A DNA stretch of 64,000 nucleotides from Xanthobacter oligotrophicus (GCF_008364685.1 NZ_VTTL01000005.1:346450-410449), one strand, 5' to 3'. Counted from the stretch's first letter, positions 9,283 to 20,607 are shown. Numbers and translations are program-made. The notes: generated from the letters alone by a model not told the origin.

Positions 9283-9760
9283 AAGACAGCCCCTCCCATT
9301 TTTCCGGCCTGTGGCCGGTCTGGTCCCGCAGGCGAAATCTACGCCTGCCGGTTGTGGGCGGGGAAGGAGAGATGCGCCGTCCGCAGGCACCTCCCGCATC
9401 CTCGCGCGGCACCGGCCCCGCGCCTTGCCACACTCCATTGCCTCTCGGCAGTCCGGCTCGCGGGGAAGTGATGCGCCTGCGGGTAATCCCGGGCGGCGCC
9501 GTGCTTTACGCTGGCGCGACCGTTCCGGAGCCGGGACGCGGCGATTTCGCCGCCGTTGCCACCGGCCAGCGTGCGGCCGCAGCGGCGGTGACACGGACGC
9601 TGACAATCGTGACCTTTGCCGCGATGAACCGTTTTGCATCGCAGCAGCCTGTGCTATCGGATGCGCCGTCTTCCGGTTTCGGCTCGTCGGTTGCGGGAGG
9701 TGCCGAACCTTCTTCACATCTTCGTTGGCGGACGTTCGTCCGTCGAGGAGCCGGATTGCC
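9283..9760. other. Long intergenic region upstream of the RND operon
   Basis: It holds no convincing gene. An open frame from 9471 ending ATGA at the adaptor start has no family resemblance or credible composition. Structures seen are a CCGGCC/GGCCGG hairpin at 9304-9318 and an inverted repeat GCGATG/CATCGC at 9621-9626 and 9637-9642. The second could be an operator for the efflux genes. No TetR- or MarR-type repressor gene is present here. Confidence 0.45.
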
Positions 9761-10966
9761 ATGACGCTTGCCTCGACGCTTGCCCCGCGCCTTCTTGCCC
9801 CGCGCCTTTGGGTCGTTCTTGTTGCGTTTGCCCTGCCGCTCGCCGCGTGCGGACAGCCTTCCGCCCAGCAGCAGGGCGCCCCGCCCCCGCCCCAGGTGAC
9901 GGTGGCCACGCCGCAGACCAAGACCGTCACCGACCAGGACGAATATGTGGGCCGCTTCGTCGCCATCGACGAGGTGAATTTGCGCGCCCGGGTGGCCGGC
10001 TATCTGGACAAGATCCATTTCACCGACGGCCAGATGGTGAAGGAGGGCGACCTGCTCTTCACCATCGACCAGCGCCCGTACCTGATCGCCCTCGACCAGG
10101 CCAAGGCCAACCTCGACCAGGCCAAGGCCAATCTCGACTTCACCAAGGCCGACCTCGACCGCGCCAAGACGCTGCTGGAGGACCGCACCTCCAACGCCAT
10201 CTCCAAGCAGGCGTTCGACCAGCGCACCCAGGCCGCGCGCGCTGCCGCCGCGACGGTGATGTCGCAGGAGGCGGCCGTCCACTCGGCCCAGCTCGACCTC
10301 ACCTTCACCGAGGTGCGCGCCCCGGTTTCGGGCCGCATCGGCGATCGGCGCGTGTCGGTGGGCAATTATGTGGCCGCCGGCTCCGGCGCCACGCCCACCC
10401 TTTTGGCGGTGATCGTCTCCATCGATCCCATCCGCTTTGAGTTCACCATCGACGAGGCCTCCCTGCTGCGCATCCTGCGCCGCAAGGGCGGGGCCGACGT
10501 GTCCGGCGACCCGGTGGCCCTCAAGCTGATCGACGACAAGGATTTCACCCACCCGGGCAAGCTCGACTTCCTGAACAACGTCGTCGACCGGGAGACCGGT
10601 ACCATCCGTGGCCGCGCCGTGTTCGAGAACAAGAATGGCGTGTTCCGCCCCGGCATGTTCGCCCGCATCCGCCTCGATTCTTCCGCCCCCTACCAGTCGC
10701 TGGCAGTGCCGGACGCCGCCATCGGCACCGAGCAGGTGAACAAGTTCGTCTATGTGATCGGGCCGGAGAACAAGGTGCTGCAGAAGGTGGTCACCCTGGG
10801 GCCGCTGGTGGGCGACATGCGGGTGATCCGCTCCGGCCTCACGGCGGACGACAAGGTGGTGGTCAACGGCCTGATGCGCGTGCGGCCAGGCGTCACCGTG
10901 AACCCGCAGATGGCGGAGGCCAGCCCTCCGCCCGCAGCCGCCCCTGCCGCCTCCACCGCGAAGTGA
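9761..10966 (+). CDS. RND efflux periplasmic adaptor (membrane fusion protein)
   Basis: AcrA/MexA-type adaptor of 401 aa that links an inner-membrane RND pump to an outer-membrane channel. It is a predicted lipoprotein, with lipobox LAAC (Cys30) after a hydrophobic signal. Next come the barrel/lipoyl region (VNLRARVAGYLDKIHFTDGQ), a coiled-coil hairpin with repeated LDQAKANLD units, the second lipoyl half (EVRAPVSGRIGDRRV), and the beta-barrel and membrane-proximal domains. The C-terminal tail is rich in Ala and Pro. The start at 9761 has GAGGAG upstream. The permease follows after 9 bases. Confidence 0.92.
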   Translation: MTLASTLAPRLLAPRLWVVLVAFALPLAACGQPSAQQQGAPPPPQVTVATPQTKTVTDQDEYVGRFVAIDEVNLRARVAGYLDKIHFTDGQMVKEGDLLFTIDQRPYLIALDQAKANLDQAKANLDFTKADLDRAKTLLEDRTSNAISKQAFDQRTQAARAAAATVMSQEAAVHSAQLDLTFTEVRAPVSGRIGDRRVSVGNYVAAGSGATPTLLAVIVSIDPIRFEFTIDEASLLRILRRKGGADVSGDPVALKLIDDKDFTHPGKLDFLNNVVDRETGTIRGRAVFENKNGVFRPGMFARIRLDSSAPYQSLAVPDAAIGTEQVNKFVYVIGPENKVLQKVVTLGPLVGDMRVIRSGLTADDKVVVNGLMRVRPGVTVNPQMAEASPPPAAAPAASTAK

Positions 10967-10975
10967 GGTGAGAAG

Positions 10976-13900
10976 ATGCGCTTCTCACACTTCTTCATCG
11001 ACCGGCCCATCTTCGCCTCGGTGGTCTCCGCCGTCGTCATGATCCTCGGCGCGGTGACCTACCTGCGCCTGCCCGTGGCCCAGTATCCCGATATCGCCCC
11101 GCCGGTGATCACGGTGACCGGGCAATATCCCGGCGCCTCGGCGGAAATCGTCGCCGAGACCGTGGTCGCGCCCATCGAGCAGCAGATCAACGGCGTGGAG
11201 CGCATGCTCTACCTGTCGTCCAACTCGACGGCGGACGGCCGCTTCTCCATTTCTGTCACCTTCGACATCGGCACCAACCTCGACATCGCCCAGGTGCAGG
11301 TGCAGAACCGCGTCGCCATCGCCCAGCCGCGCCTTCCCAGCGAAGTGCAGCAGGTGGGCGTGGTCACGGCCAAGTCCTCGCCGGACCTGATGCTGGTGGT
11401 GAGCCTGTATTCCCCCGACGGCTCGCGTGATCCGCTCTTCATCTCGAACTTCGCCAATATCGAGATCAAGGACGTGCTCTCGCGCATCGATGGCGTGGGC
11501 TCCATCACCGTGTTCGGCTCGCGCGAATACGCCATGCAGATCTGGCTTGATCCGGACCGGCTGTCCCAGCTCAACCTCACCACCACCGACGTGGTGGCGG
11601 CATTGAAGGCACAGAACGTCCAGGTGGCCTCCGGCGTGCTCAACGCGCCGCCGGTGCCGGAGCAGCGCGCCTTCCAGATCGCGGTGCGCACTCTCGGCCG
11701 GCTGACGGATGCGCGGGCCTTCTCCGACATCGTCATCAAGCAGACCGACCAGGCGCTGGTGCGGCTGAAGGACGTGGGCCGGGTGGAGATCGCGGCCCAG
11801 GACTATGCCTCGACCTCGTTCCTCGACAAGGACATCTCGATCCAGCTCGGCGTGTTCCAGCGCCCCGGCTCCAACGCGCTGGCCACCGGCAACGCCGTGG
11901 TCGCCGAGATGGCGCGCATCGGCAAGACCTTCCCTGTGGGGTTGAATTACGGCATCTATTACAACCCCACCCAGTTCATCCAGCAGTCGGTGGATGCGGT
12001 GGTGCACACCATCGGCGAGGCCATCGTGCTGGTGGTGCTGGTGGTGATCCTGTTCCTGCAGACCTGGCGGGCGGCGATCATCCCCATCCTCGCCATCCCG
12101 ATCTCGCTCATCGGCACCTTCTTCGTCATGGGCCTGTTCGGCTTCTCGCTGAACAACCTGTCCCTGTTCGGCCTGGTGCTGGCCATCGGCATCGTGGTGG
12201 ATGACGCCATCGTGGTGGTGGAGAACGTGGAGCGCAACATCGAGGCCGGGCTCTCCCCGCGCGATGCCGCCTACAAGACCATGGACGAGGTGGGCGGCGC
12301 GCTGGTGGCCATCTCGCTGGTGCTGTCGTCGGTGTTCGTGCCCACTGCCTTCATCACCGGCCTGTCCGGCGAATTCTATCGCCAGTTCGCCCTCACCATC
12401 GCCGGCTCCACCCTGATCTCGCTGCTGGTGTCGCTGACCCTGTCGCCCGCCATGTGCGCGCTGCTGCTGAAGCCGCATCGCGCGGCCCATGAGAAGCCGG
12501 CCTGGTATGCCCGGCCGGTGGTGGGTTTCTTCGGCCTCTTCAACCGCGCCTTCGAGGGCCTCGGCAACGGCTATGCCTATGTGACGGCGCGCCTCGTGCG
12601 CGTGGTGGCGCTGGTGCTGATCGTCTATGTGGGCATCGTCGCCTTCGGCGGCTATCTGTTCACCACCACGCCCCAGGGCTTCATCCCGCAGCAGGACCGC
12701 GGCTATCTCATCATCGCCGCTCAGCTGCCGCCCGGCGCCTCCATGCAGCGCACCGAGACGGTGATGAAGCAGGCCGGCGATCTGGTGCTCGGCACGCCGG
12801 GCGTCAGCCGCGTCATCAACATCGCCGGCTTCTCGGGGGCCACCTTCACCAACGCGCCCAACGCCGGCGCCATGTTCGTGATCCTGAAGCCCTTCCCCGA
12901 GCGCGAGGGCCATCCCGACGAGACCGCCTCTGCGGTGCAGAAGGTGCTGTTCGGGAAGATGGCGGGCATCCAGGAAGCCCAGATGATCGTGGTGCAGCCG
13001 CCGCCGGTGCAGGGCATCGGCAATGCCGGCGGCTTCCGCATGATGGTCGAGGACCGCTCCGGCGCGGGCCTCCTCGCCCTGCGCAATGCCACCTACGCCA
13101 TGATGGGCGCCGCCGCGCAGACGCCGGGGCTGATGCAGGTCTATTCGCTGTTCGAGACCTCCACGCCCCAGCTGTTCCTCGACATCGACCGGCAGAAGGC
13201 GCAGCTGCTGAAGGTCAACATCGCCGACCTGTTCGCGGCGCTGCAGACCTATATCGGCTCGTCCTACGTCAACGATTTCAACCTGTTCGGCCGCACCTTC
13301 CGGGTGCAGGCCCAGGCCGACGCGCCGTTCCGCCTCGATCCCAAGGACGTGCTCTCGATCCGGGTGCGCGCCGCGGGCGGGGAGACGGTGCCGCTGGGCT
13401 CCTTCACCACCGTGCGCGACATTTCCGGTCCCTACCGGGTGCCGCGCTACAATCTCTATCCCGCCGCCGAATTGGATGGCTCGCCGGCCCCCGGCTATTC
13501 GCAGGGCCAGGCCATCCAGATCATGCAGGAGCTGGCGGCGAAGGTGCTGCCGCAGGGCTTCTCCTATGAATGGACGGCGCTGGCCTACCAGCAGCAGAAG
13601 GCCGGCAACACCGCCATCTTCGCCTTCGCGCTGGGCGTGGTGTTCGTGTTCCTGGTGCTGGCGGCCCAGTATGAGAGCCTGACCCTGCCTCTGGCGGTCA
13701 TCCTCATCGTGCCCATGTGCCTGGTGGCCGCGCTCATCGGCGTGATCCTGAGGGGACAGGACAACAACATCCTGACCCAGGTGGGCTTCATCGTGCTCAT
13801 CGGCCTTGCCGCCAAGAACGCCATCCTCATCGTCGAGTTCGCCAAGCAGCTGGAAGACCAGGGCCATGGCCGGCGCGAGGCGGCGGTGGAGGCCTCGCGC

Positions 13901-14155
13901 CTGCGGCTTCGGCCCATCGTGATGACCTCGCTCGCCTTCATCCTCGGCGTGGTGCCGCTGGTGTGGGCGACCGGCGCGGGCGCCGAGCTCAGGCAGGCGC
14001 TGGGCACGGCGGTGTTCTCCGGCATGATCGGGGTGACGCTGTTCGGCCTGATCTTCACGCCCACCTTCTACGTCTTCGCCCGCTGGCTCGCCGGCCTCGG
14101 CGCCCGCCGCGAGGCCAAGGCCGAGCCGCCGCACCACCCGGCCCCGGCCGAGTAG
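10976..14155 (+). CDS. RND multidrug efflux permease, HAE1 family
   Basis: Inner-membrane proton/drug antiporter (1059 aa) of the AcrB/MexB class. It begins with the typical FFIDRPIFA segment and has a first helix, the large porter domain (GVGSITVFG, YIGSSYVNDF), and transmembrane helix 4 with the proton-relay pair in GIVVDDAIVVVENVER. A second porter half and the C-terminal helices ending at FTPTFYVFARWL follow. The length matches the family. It is co-transcribed with the adaptor and closed by a strong terminator at 14172. No outer-membrane TolC/OprM gene is adjacent, so it presumably shares one encoded elsewhere. Confidence 0.95.
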   Translation: MRFSHFFIDRPIFASVVSAVVMILGAVTYLRLPVAQYPDIAPPVITVTGQYPGASAEIVAETVVAPIEQQINGVERMLYLSSNSTADGRFSISVTFDIGTNLDIAQVQVQNRVAIAQPRLPSEVQQVGVVTAKSSPDLMLVVSLYSPDGSRDPLFISNFANIEIKDVLSRIDGVGSITVFGSREYAMQIWLDPDRLSQLNLTTTDVVAALKAQNVQVASGVLNAPPVPEQRAFQIAVRTLGRLTDARAFSDIVIKQTDQALVRLKDVGRVEIAAQDYASTSFLDKDISIQLGVFQRPGSNALATGNAVVAEMARIGKTFPVGLNYGIYYNPTQFIQQSVDAVVHTIGEAIVLVVLVVILFLQTWRAAIIPILAIPISLIGTFFVMGLFGFSLNNLSLFGLVLAIGIVVDDAIVVVENVERNIEAGLSPRDAAYKTMDEVGGALVAISLVLSSVFVPTAFITGLSGEFYRQFALTIAGSTLISLLVSLTLSPAMCALLLKPHRAAHEKPAWYARPVVGFFGLFNRAFEGLGNGYAYVTARLVRVVALVLIVYVGIVAFGGYLFTTTPQGFIPQQDRGYLIIAAQLPPGASMQRTETVMKQAGDLVLGTPGVSRVINIAGFSGATFTNAPNAGAMFVILKPFPEREGHPDETASAVQKVLFGKMAGIQEAQMIVVQPPPVQGIGNAGGFRMMVEDRSGAGLLALRNATYAMMGAAAQTPGLMQVYSLFETSTPQLFLDIDRQKAQLLKVNIADLFAALQTYIGSSYVNDFNLFGRTFRVQAQADAPFRLDPKDVLSIRVRAAGGETVPLGSFTTVRDISGPYRVPRYNLYPAAELDGSPAPGYSQGQAIQIMQELAAKVLPQGFSYEWTALAYQQQKAGNTAIFAFALGVVFVFLVLAAQYESLTLPLAVILIVPMCLVAALIGVILRGQDNNILTQVGFIVLIGLAAKNAILIVEFAKQLEDQGHGRREAAVEASRLRLRPIVMTSLAFILGVVPLVWATGAGAELRQALGTAVFSGMIGVTLFGLIFTPTFYVFARWLAGLGARREAKAEPPHHPAPAE

Positions 14156-14171
14156 AACACCCACGGCTCAT

Positions 14172-14208
14172 ACGCAGCCGCGCGCCATGCAGCGCGCGGC
14201 TGCGTTTG
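14172..14208 (+). terminator. Terminator of the RND operon
   Basis: A perfect 13-bp stem (14172-14184 with 14193-14205) and an 8-base loop are followed by TTTGCC. It lies 17 bp after the permease stop. The T-tract is short, but the stem is very stable. Confidence 0.75.
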
Positions 14209-14350
14209 CCTCGTGTGGGCCGTGAGGGCCGACGCGGCGCCATTGGTCGCGGCGGCGGCGGGCAGAGGGCGGTGCGGCCATGTGGCGCCGGCCACCTGGG
14301 CCGTTTTGACCCGCCGCATTTTACTTGCCGCACCGGGCCCGGGCTCCTAT

Positions 14351-15106
14351 GTGCAGGGCGTGTCCCGTGGCCCTTCCTTCCCCGGCGTGCCGGATCGGCA
14401 GCCTGTCTTCAACGTGCCCGGCGCGGTCGCCGCGCTGGCGCTGGTGCTGGTGCTCATCCACGCGCTGCGCGCCATCGTGCTGTCGGACGACGCGGACCTC
14501 GAGGTCCTGACCTATTTCGCCTTCGTCCCGGCCCGCTATGGCCTGCCCGACACCCTGTTCTACCTGCCGGGCGGCTTCGGGCCGAAGCTTTGGACCCCGG
14601 TGAGCTACGCCTTCCTGCATGCCAACTGGATGCACGTCATCGTCAATCTGGTCTGGCTCCTGGCCTTCGGCACGCCGGTGGCGCGGCGCTTCGGCTCGGC
14701 GCGGTTCGTGGCCTTCTTCGCGGTGACGGCGGCGGGCGGCGCGCTGGCGCATTACCTGAGCTATCCCGATGCCCTGGTGCCGCTCATCGGCGCCTCGGCC
14801 TCGGTGTCCGGCACCATGGCGGCGGCGGTGCGCTTCGCCTTCGCCCCCGGCGCGGCCCTGTCGGGACGGCGCGCCATCTTCGCCGACCATCAGCCGGCGG
14901 GTTCTCTCCTGGAGAATTTCACCGATCGCCGGGTGCTGGTGTTCGTGGGGGCCTTCTTCGCCCTCAACCTGCTGTTCGCGGTCGGGGTGTCCCTGCCGGG
15001 GGCGGATGGGGCGCAGATCGCCTGGCAGGCCCATGTGGGCGGCTTCGTCGCCGGGCTGCTGCTGTTCCCGCTGTTCGATCCGGTCGGGAAGCGCCAGCCG
15101 GCCTGA
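14351..15106 (+). CDS. Rhomboid family intramembrane serine protease
   Basis: Integral membrane protease of about 251 aa with six predicted helices. The conserved HANWMHVIVNLVWL segment corresponds to the rhomboid HxxxHxxxN element. The catalytic serine is in GASASVSG and the catalytic histidine in QAHVGGFVAG. The glycine that usually follows the active serine (GxSG) is alanine here, a variant I recall from related alphaproteobacterial members. Two in-frame GTG codons (14351, 14360) are the credible starts; neither has a good ribosome-binding site, so the start is uncertain. The substrate is unknown. Confidence 0.8.
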   Translation: MQGVSRGPSFPGVPDRQPVFNVPGAVAALALVLVLIHALRAIVLSDDADLEVLTYFAFVPARYGLPDTLFYLPGGFGPKLWTPVSYAFLHANWMHVIVNLVWLLAFGTPVARRFGSARFVAFFAVTAAGGALAHYLSYPDALVPLIGASASVSGTMAAAVRFAFAPGAALSGRRAIFADHQPAGSLLENFTDRRVLVFVGAFFALNLLFAVGVSLPGADGAQIAWQAHVGGFVAGLLLFPLFDPVGKRQPA

Positions 15107-15285
15107 CCACCGCCGCACTGCGGCATGGGCGGGGCTTCATCTTCCGCGATCCGTGCCTCCGACTTTAGTGTGCGCTTGCGTCGCAGCGCATTGCGAGGGA
15201 TCATAACTCTTCCAAACCATGCGCCAGAGAAGACCGGCCAACGGCGGAGCCGGTCCCTGGAATGACGAGAAGGGAGCCAACGCCT

Positions 15286-15717
15286 ATGACCGTGAGCGTC
15301 ATCCTCAGCCGCAAGGGCAACGACATCTGCACCATCGGGCCGGACGCGACCGTGGGCGATGCCGTGGCGCGCCTTGCCGGGCGCCGCATCGGCGCCATCG
15401 TCGTGGTTGACGACGCCATGAGCGTGGAAGGCATCATCTCCGAGCGCGACGTGGTGCGCCTGATCGGCGAACAGGGGGTCGGCGTGCTCGCCGAGCCGCT
15501 GTCCAGCGTGATGACGCGCGCGGTGGTGACCTGCACGCCCGACGAGACCGTTCCGGTGATCATGGAGCGCATGACGCGCGGCCGCTTCCGCCATGTGCCC
15601 GTGGTGTCGGGCGACAAGCTGGTGGGCATCATCTCCATCGGCGACGTGGTGAAGTTCCGCGTGGAGGAGATGGAGCGCGAGAGCGCCCAGCTGCGCGACT
15701 ACATCATGTCGGCCTGA
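15286..15717 (+). CDS. CBS-domain protein (two CBS motifs)
   Basis: A 143-aa protein made of two CBS motifs forming one Bateman module: about residues 5-60 (VEGIISERDVVRLI) and 70-125 (GRFRHVPVV, LVGIISIGDVVKF). Such stand-alone modules bind adenosyl ligands and act as energy or redox sensors. A short amphipathic tail (EEMERESAQLRDYI) follows. I chose the ATG at 15286 over 15262 because GAAGGGAG lies at the right distance and the CBS fold begins at once. It is monocistronic and convergent with the peroxiredoxin gene. Confidence 0.87.
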   Translation: MTVSVILSRKGNDICTIGPDATVGDAVARLAGRRIGAIVVVDDAMSVEGIISERDVVRLIGEQGVGVLAEPLSSVMTRAVVTCTPDETVPVIMERMTRGRFRHVPVVSGDKLVGIISIGDVVKFRVEEMERESAQLRDYIMSA

Positions 15718-15753
15718 ACAGGCCGGCTGAAACCAGACAAGCCCGAAACGAAA

Positions 15754-15775
15754 CCGGCCGGCGTGAGCCGGCCGG
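15754..15775. terminator. Stem-loop between convergent genes
   Basis: A perfect 9-bp stem CCGGCCGGC/GCCGGCCGG with a GTGA loop lies between the convergent CBS and peroxiredoxin genes. No T-tract follows on either strand, so termination is only suggested. Confidence 0.4.
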
Positions 15776-15832
15776 GATGCATGCCGTGGGACGCCCCGCC
15801 GCGTATGGCTCGTGCGCGTATGGCCTGGGCGC

Positions 15833-16471
15833 TCAGGCGCCCGGCTGGCGCACCACGCGCAGATAGGGCTTCACGGTCTTCCAGCCTTCAGGGAACTTCT
15901 CCTTCGCCGCCTCGTCGGTGATGGAGGGGACGATGATCACGTCCTCGCCGTGCTTCCAGTTCACCGGGGTCGCGACCGAGTGCTTGGCGGTGAGCTGGAG
16001 GCTGTCCACCACCCGCAGGATCTCGTCGAAGTTGCGGCCCGTGGAGGCCGGATAGGTCAGGGACAGCTTCAGCTTCTTGTCCGGCCCGATGATGAACACC
16101 GAGCGCACGGTGGCGGTGTCGCTCGCGTTGGGGTGGATCAGGTCGTAGAGGTCGGAGACCTTCTTGTCCGAGTCGGCGATCAGCGGGAAGTTGAGGCTGG
16201 CGCCGGTGGCGTCCTTGATGTCGCCCACCCAGGCCGGGTGGTTCTCGATGGTGTCCACCGACAGGCCGATCACCTTTACGCCGCGCTTGTCGAACTCACC
16301 CTTCAGGTGCGCCACCTGTCCCAGCTCCGTGGTGCACACCGGGGTGAAGTTCTTGGGGTGGGAGAACAGGATGCCCCAGCTGTCGCCGAGCCACTCGTGA
16401 AACTTGATGGGGCCTTCGGTGGTCACGGCCTCGAAATCGGGAACCACGTCGCCAAGTCGCAGGGTCGCCAT
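15833..16471 (-). CDS. 1-Cys peroxiredoxin (Prx6 type)
   Basis: Peroxiredoxin of 212 aa that reduces hydrogen and organic peroxides in the cytoplasm. The catalytic PVCTTE motif is at Cys46, matching the Cys47 position of human Prx6. The long C-terminal domain (NFDEILRVVDSLQLT and VNWKHGEDVIIVP) is the Prx6 signature. There is no resolving cysteine. The ATG at 16471 has GGAGAA just upstream; the frame is open to 16489 but without support. It has its own AT-rich promoter region (TATAAT at 16513-16518), unlike the GC-rich surroundings. Confidence 0.93.
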   Translation of the reverse strand: MATLRLGDVVPDFEAVTTEGPIKFHEWLGDSWGILFSHPKNFTPVCTTELGQVAHLKGEFDKRGVKVIGLSVDTIENHPAWVGDIKDATGASLNFPLIADSDKKVSDLYDLIHPNASDTATVRSVFIIGPDKKLKLSLTYPASTGRNFDEILRVVDSLQLTAKHSVATPVNWKHGEDVIIVPSITDEAAKEKFPEGWKTVKPYLRVVRQPGA

Positions 16472-16512
16472 GTTCTTCTCCAATATCACATATAAAACGC
16501 GTTGATAATGAA

Positions 16513-16518
16513 ATTATA
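16513..16518 (-). promoter_or_regulatory. -10 element for the peroxiredoxin gene
   Basis: A perfect TATAAT on the minus strand lies 41 bp upstream of the ATG in an AT-rich patch (16490-16545). The -35 would fall in CTTTAA/TTTAAA and is weak, as for an activator-dependent promoter. OxyR control is possible but I see no clear operator. Confidence 0.45.
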
Positions 16519-16677
16519 CCACATCATTGATGCATTTAAAGGTGAATCACACGCGGCCATCCGCTGCCGCGGCTCGGCGAACCGCAGCGGGGGAGCGGAC
16601 GGTAGGGGTGTGAAGTCAGAGCCTGGTTGGAAAATTCGCTCGGGTGAGCGCCGGAAGCCCCACAGGGGCTTTATCAC

Positions 16678-16850
16678 CGTCATGGCCGGGCTTGACCCGG
16701 CCATCCACGCGGCGACGCTGGGACAGGCTTTCGTAGGTCGTCGCAAGCGGCGCGGCGTGGATACCCGGAACTCGGGTGCTCCCGAGTTCCGACTCACGAG
16801 AGCCGAAGTCGGCAACAGCCGACTTCGGGGACAAGCCCGGGCATGACGGG
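16678..16850. repeat. Composite palindromic repeat (REP/BIME-like)
   Basis: This begins with a REP-type unit (CGTCATGGCCGGGCTTGACC then CGGCCATCCACG, 16678-16709) and ends with the opposite unit (GACAAGCCCGGGCATGACG, about 16829-16848). Between them are two further palindromes, ACTCGGGTG/CTCCCGAGT near 16770-16790 and an 11-bp perfect stem at 16803-16813 and 16818-16828. Related units occur at 20634, 21605/21683 and 28677/28732. No gene is supported between 16472 and 16890. Confidence 0.75.
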
Positions 16851-16890
16851 GTGATTGCGGCTAGGTCCTTTTGAATTTCCAAACAGGCTG

Positions 16891-18183
16891 TCAGACCAAA
16901 GCGTGGCGGGCGACCTGCTCGCCTACCTCGAACACCCTTTTGTAGCGCTCGATCTCCTCCGCCGGCCCCATGGCCTTGGTGGGGTTGTCGGAGAGCTTCA
17001 CCGCCGGGCGGCCATTGGCCGAGATGACCTTGCAGACGATGGAGATGGGGTCGAGCGCCCCATTGGGGGCGAGGCCCCGGAAATCGTTGGTGAGCAGTGT
17101 GCCCCAGCCGAAGCCGAGCCGCATGCGCCCCAGGAAGGTGCGGTGGATGCGCGCCACCTCCTCGGCATCGAGGGCATCGGAGAAGATGGCGAGCTTGTCG
17201 CGCGGGTCCTGGCCCCGCGCCCGCCACCAGGCGAGGGCCTCCTCACCGCCCTCCACGGGGTCCTTGCTGTCGATGCGGATGCCGGTCCAGTGCGCCACCC
17301 AGTCGGGCGCGCGCTTCAGGAAGCCGCTGGTGCCGTAGGTGTCGGGCAGGATGACGCGCAGGTTGCCGTCATAATCCTCCTGCCAGTCGGCCAGCACCTG
17401 GTAGGGCGCCCAGGCCAGTTCCTCGTCGTTGCGGGCCAGCGCCGCATAGACCATGGGCAGCTCGTGGGCGTTGGTGCCGGTGGCCTCCACCTCGCGCCGC
17501 ATGGCGATGAGGCAGTTGGAGGTGCCGAGGAAGCCCTCGCCCAGCCCCTCGATGAGGGACTGCACGCACCAGTCCTGCCACAGGAAGCCGTGGCGGCGGC
17601 GGGTGCCGAAATCGGCGATGTTGACGGGGGCGATGGTCTTCAGGAACTGCACCTTCTCCCACACCCGCGCCATGGCCCGGGCATAGAGGATCTGCAGCTC
17701 GAACTTGCCCATGCCCTTCAGCACCGCGCGCGAGCGCAGCTCGTTGATGATGGCAAGCGCCGGGATCTCCCACATGGTGGTTTCGACCCACGGCCCCTCG
17801 AAGGTCAGCTCATACTGCCCGTCGCGCTTTTCCAGGTGATAGGCGGGGAAGCGGAAGCCCTCCAGCCAGGCCACATAGTCCGGCGAGAACATCTGCCGCT
17901 TGCCGTAGAACATGTTGCCGCGCAGCCACGTGCTCTCGCCCCGGGTGAGCTTGAGAGAGCGCACATGGTCGAGCTGCTCGCGCAGGGCGCCCACATCGAT
18001 GATCTCGGCCAGCCTGATGTGGGTGGAGCGGTTGTGGATGCCGAAGGTGACGCGCGTCGCCCGGTGGCGGTTGAAGATCGTCTGCCCCATCAGCAGCTTG
18101 TAGAAGTCCGTGTCGAGCACGGAGCGCACGATGGGGTCGATCTTCCAGGTGTGGTTGTAGACGCGCGTGGCGATGTCGGTCAT
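16891..18183 (-). CDS. pncB: Nicotinate phosphoribosyltransferase
   Basis: NAPRTase (430 aa), which makes nicotinate mononucleotide from nicotinate and PRPP in the NAD salvage pathway. The N-terminal [16 protein letters not shown] block, the central [12 protein letters not shown] segment with the site of the phospho-histidine, [21 protein letters not shown], and the C-terminal [11 protein letters not shown] match the bacterial PncB family at full length. The start is ATG at 18183. It appears monocistronic; the small YARHG gene upstream reads in the same direction but is 128 bp away. Confidence 0.95.
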   Translation of the reverse strand: MTDIATRVYNHTWKIDPIVRSVLDTDFYKLLMGQTIFNRHRATRVTFGIHNRSTHIRLAEIIDVGALREQLDHVRSLKLTRGESTWLRGNMFYGKRQMFSPDYVAWLEGFRFPAYHLEKRDGQYELTFEGPWVETTMWEIPALAIINELRSRAVLKGMGKFELQILYARAMARVWEKVQFLKTIAPVNIADFGTRRRHGFLWQDWCVQSLIEGLGEGFLGTSNCLIAMRREVEATGTNAHELPMVYAALARNDEELAWAPYQVLADWQEDYDGNLRVILPDTYGTSGFLKRAPDWVAHWTGIRIDSKDPVEGGEEALAWWRARGQDPRDKLAIFSDALDAEEVARIHRTFLGRMRLGFGWGTLLTNDFRGLAPNGALDPISIVCKVISANGRPAVKLSDNPTKAMGPAEEIERYKRVFEVGEQVARHALV

Positions 18184-18311
18184 TGGCGTCTTGCGGGTGT
18201 TGGAAGGGGCGGCGCCCGGTCAGGCGCGCGTCCGCAGGGCAGGCGCACCACCTATAGCATGTCGGCGCTGAATGCGATCCGTTCGCAGCAAATTCCCCTC
18301 GGCGTCGGGGC

Positions 18312-18587
18312 TCAGCGGCAGCCCTTGCGGGCTTCCCACATCTTCACCTCGTCCACGAAGCGCTGCTGGGACGGGGTGAGCTGGCCGTAGGGCGGGAAGC
18401 ACCGCTCGCCGAAGGTGGCGATGGCGTCCGCGGTCTTGAAGCAGTAGCCGCGCTCCGCATAGACGGCATTGCGCTGGACCCACAGCGCCCGGCACGACAA
18501 CTCGCTCAGCGCCTGGGCCTGCGCCGCCGGGGCGAGGGCCAGAAGTGCGCCCGCCACGGCGCAAAGCAGCGTGCCTGTCTTCCGCAT
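18312..18587 (-). CDS. Small exported YARHG-domain protein
   Basis: A 91-aa protein with a signal peptide ([26 protein letters not shown]). The mature domain of about 65 residues has the YARHG pattern: [21 protein letters not shown] followed by [22 protein letters not shown]. Four cysteines suggest two disulfides. This domain is frequent in exported proteins of Hyphomicrobiales; its molecular role is not established and is thought to be extracytoplasmic. I chose the ATG at 18587 because GGGAGG lies 6 bases upstream. Confidence 0.8.
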   Translation of the reverse strand: MRKTGTLLCAVAGALLALAPAAQAQALSELSCRALWVQRNAVYAERGYCFKTADAIATFGERCFPPYGQLTPSQQRFVDEVKMWEARKGCR

Positions 18588-18769
18588 TCCTGCCTCCCTT
18601 TTCCGCCCGTTTCCCAAGGGTAGCACCGGGCCCGAACCGCGAGAATGAAGGCGTTGCGCATGATTGTTTCTCTCAGGGCATCAATGTCATTCCGTTTCTT
18701 CCCATAGAAGCGAAGACGGCCGGGGCGTATTCAGAATGCAAGTCAAAAAGACCAATAGGAGGAAATGCC

Positions 18770-20545
<1,776 letters not shown>

Positions 20546-20574
20546 GCCCCGCACGCTCCGTTCCCGGCATCTGC

Positions 20575-20607
20575 GGCATCCCCCGGTTCCTCCGGGGGGT
20601 GCCCTTT
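20575..20607 (+). terminator. Hairpin after gcl
   Basis: A 12-bp stem (20575-20586 with 20592-20603) with a TTCCT loop is followed by CTTT. It lies 30 bp after the gcl stop and implies that gcl is at least partly uncoupled from hyi. Confidence 0.65.

Noticed and set aside
9471..9764. Open frame ending ATGA at the adaptor start, as if coupled to the efflux operon.
   Set aside because: The composition is not protein-like, there is no Shine-Dalgarno or recognisable motif, and it runs through the likely promoter region.
10985..14164. A 1059-codon open frame antisense to the RND permease, and comparable long antisense frames over gcl, pyk, ETF-QO, polA and purF.
   Set aside because: They arise from GC-rich codon bias. 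Their translations are dominated by His, Arg, Gly and Ala without family motifs, while the sense frame encodes clear conserved proteins.
16472..16890. Short open frames across the 16.5-16.9 kb intergenic region.
   Set aside because: They translate the palindromic repeat and the peroxiredoxin promoter; no independent support.
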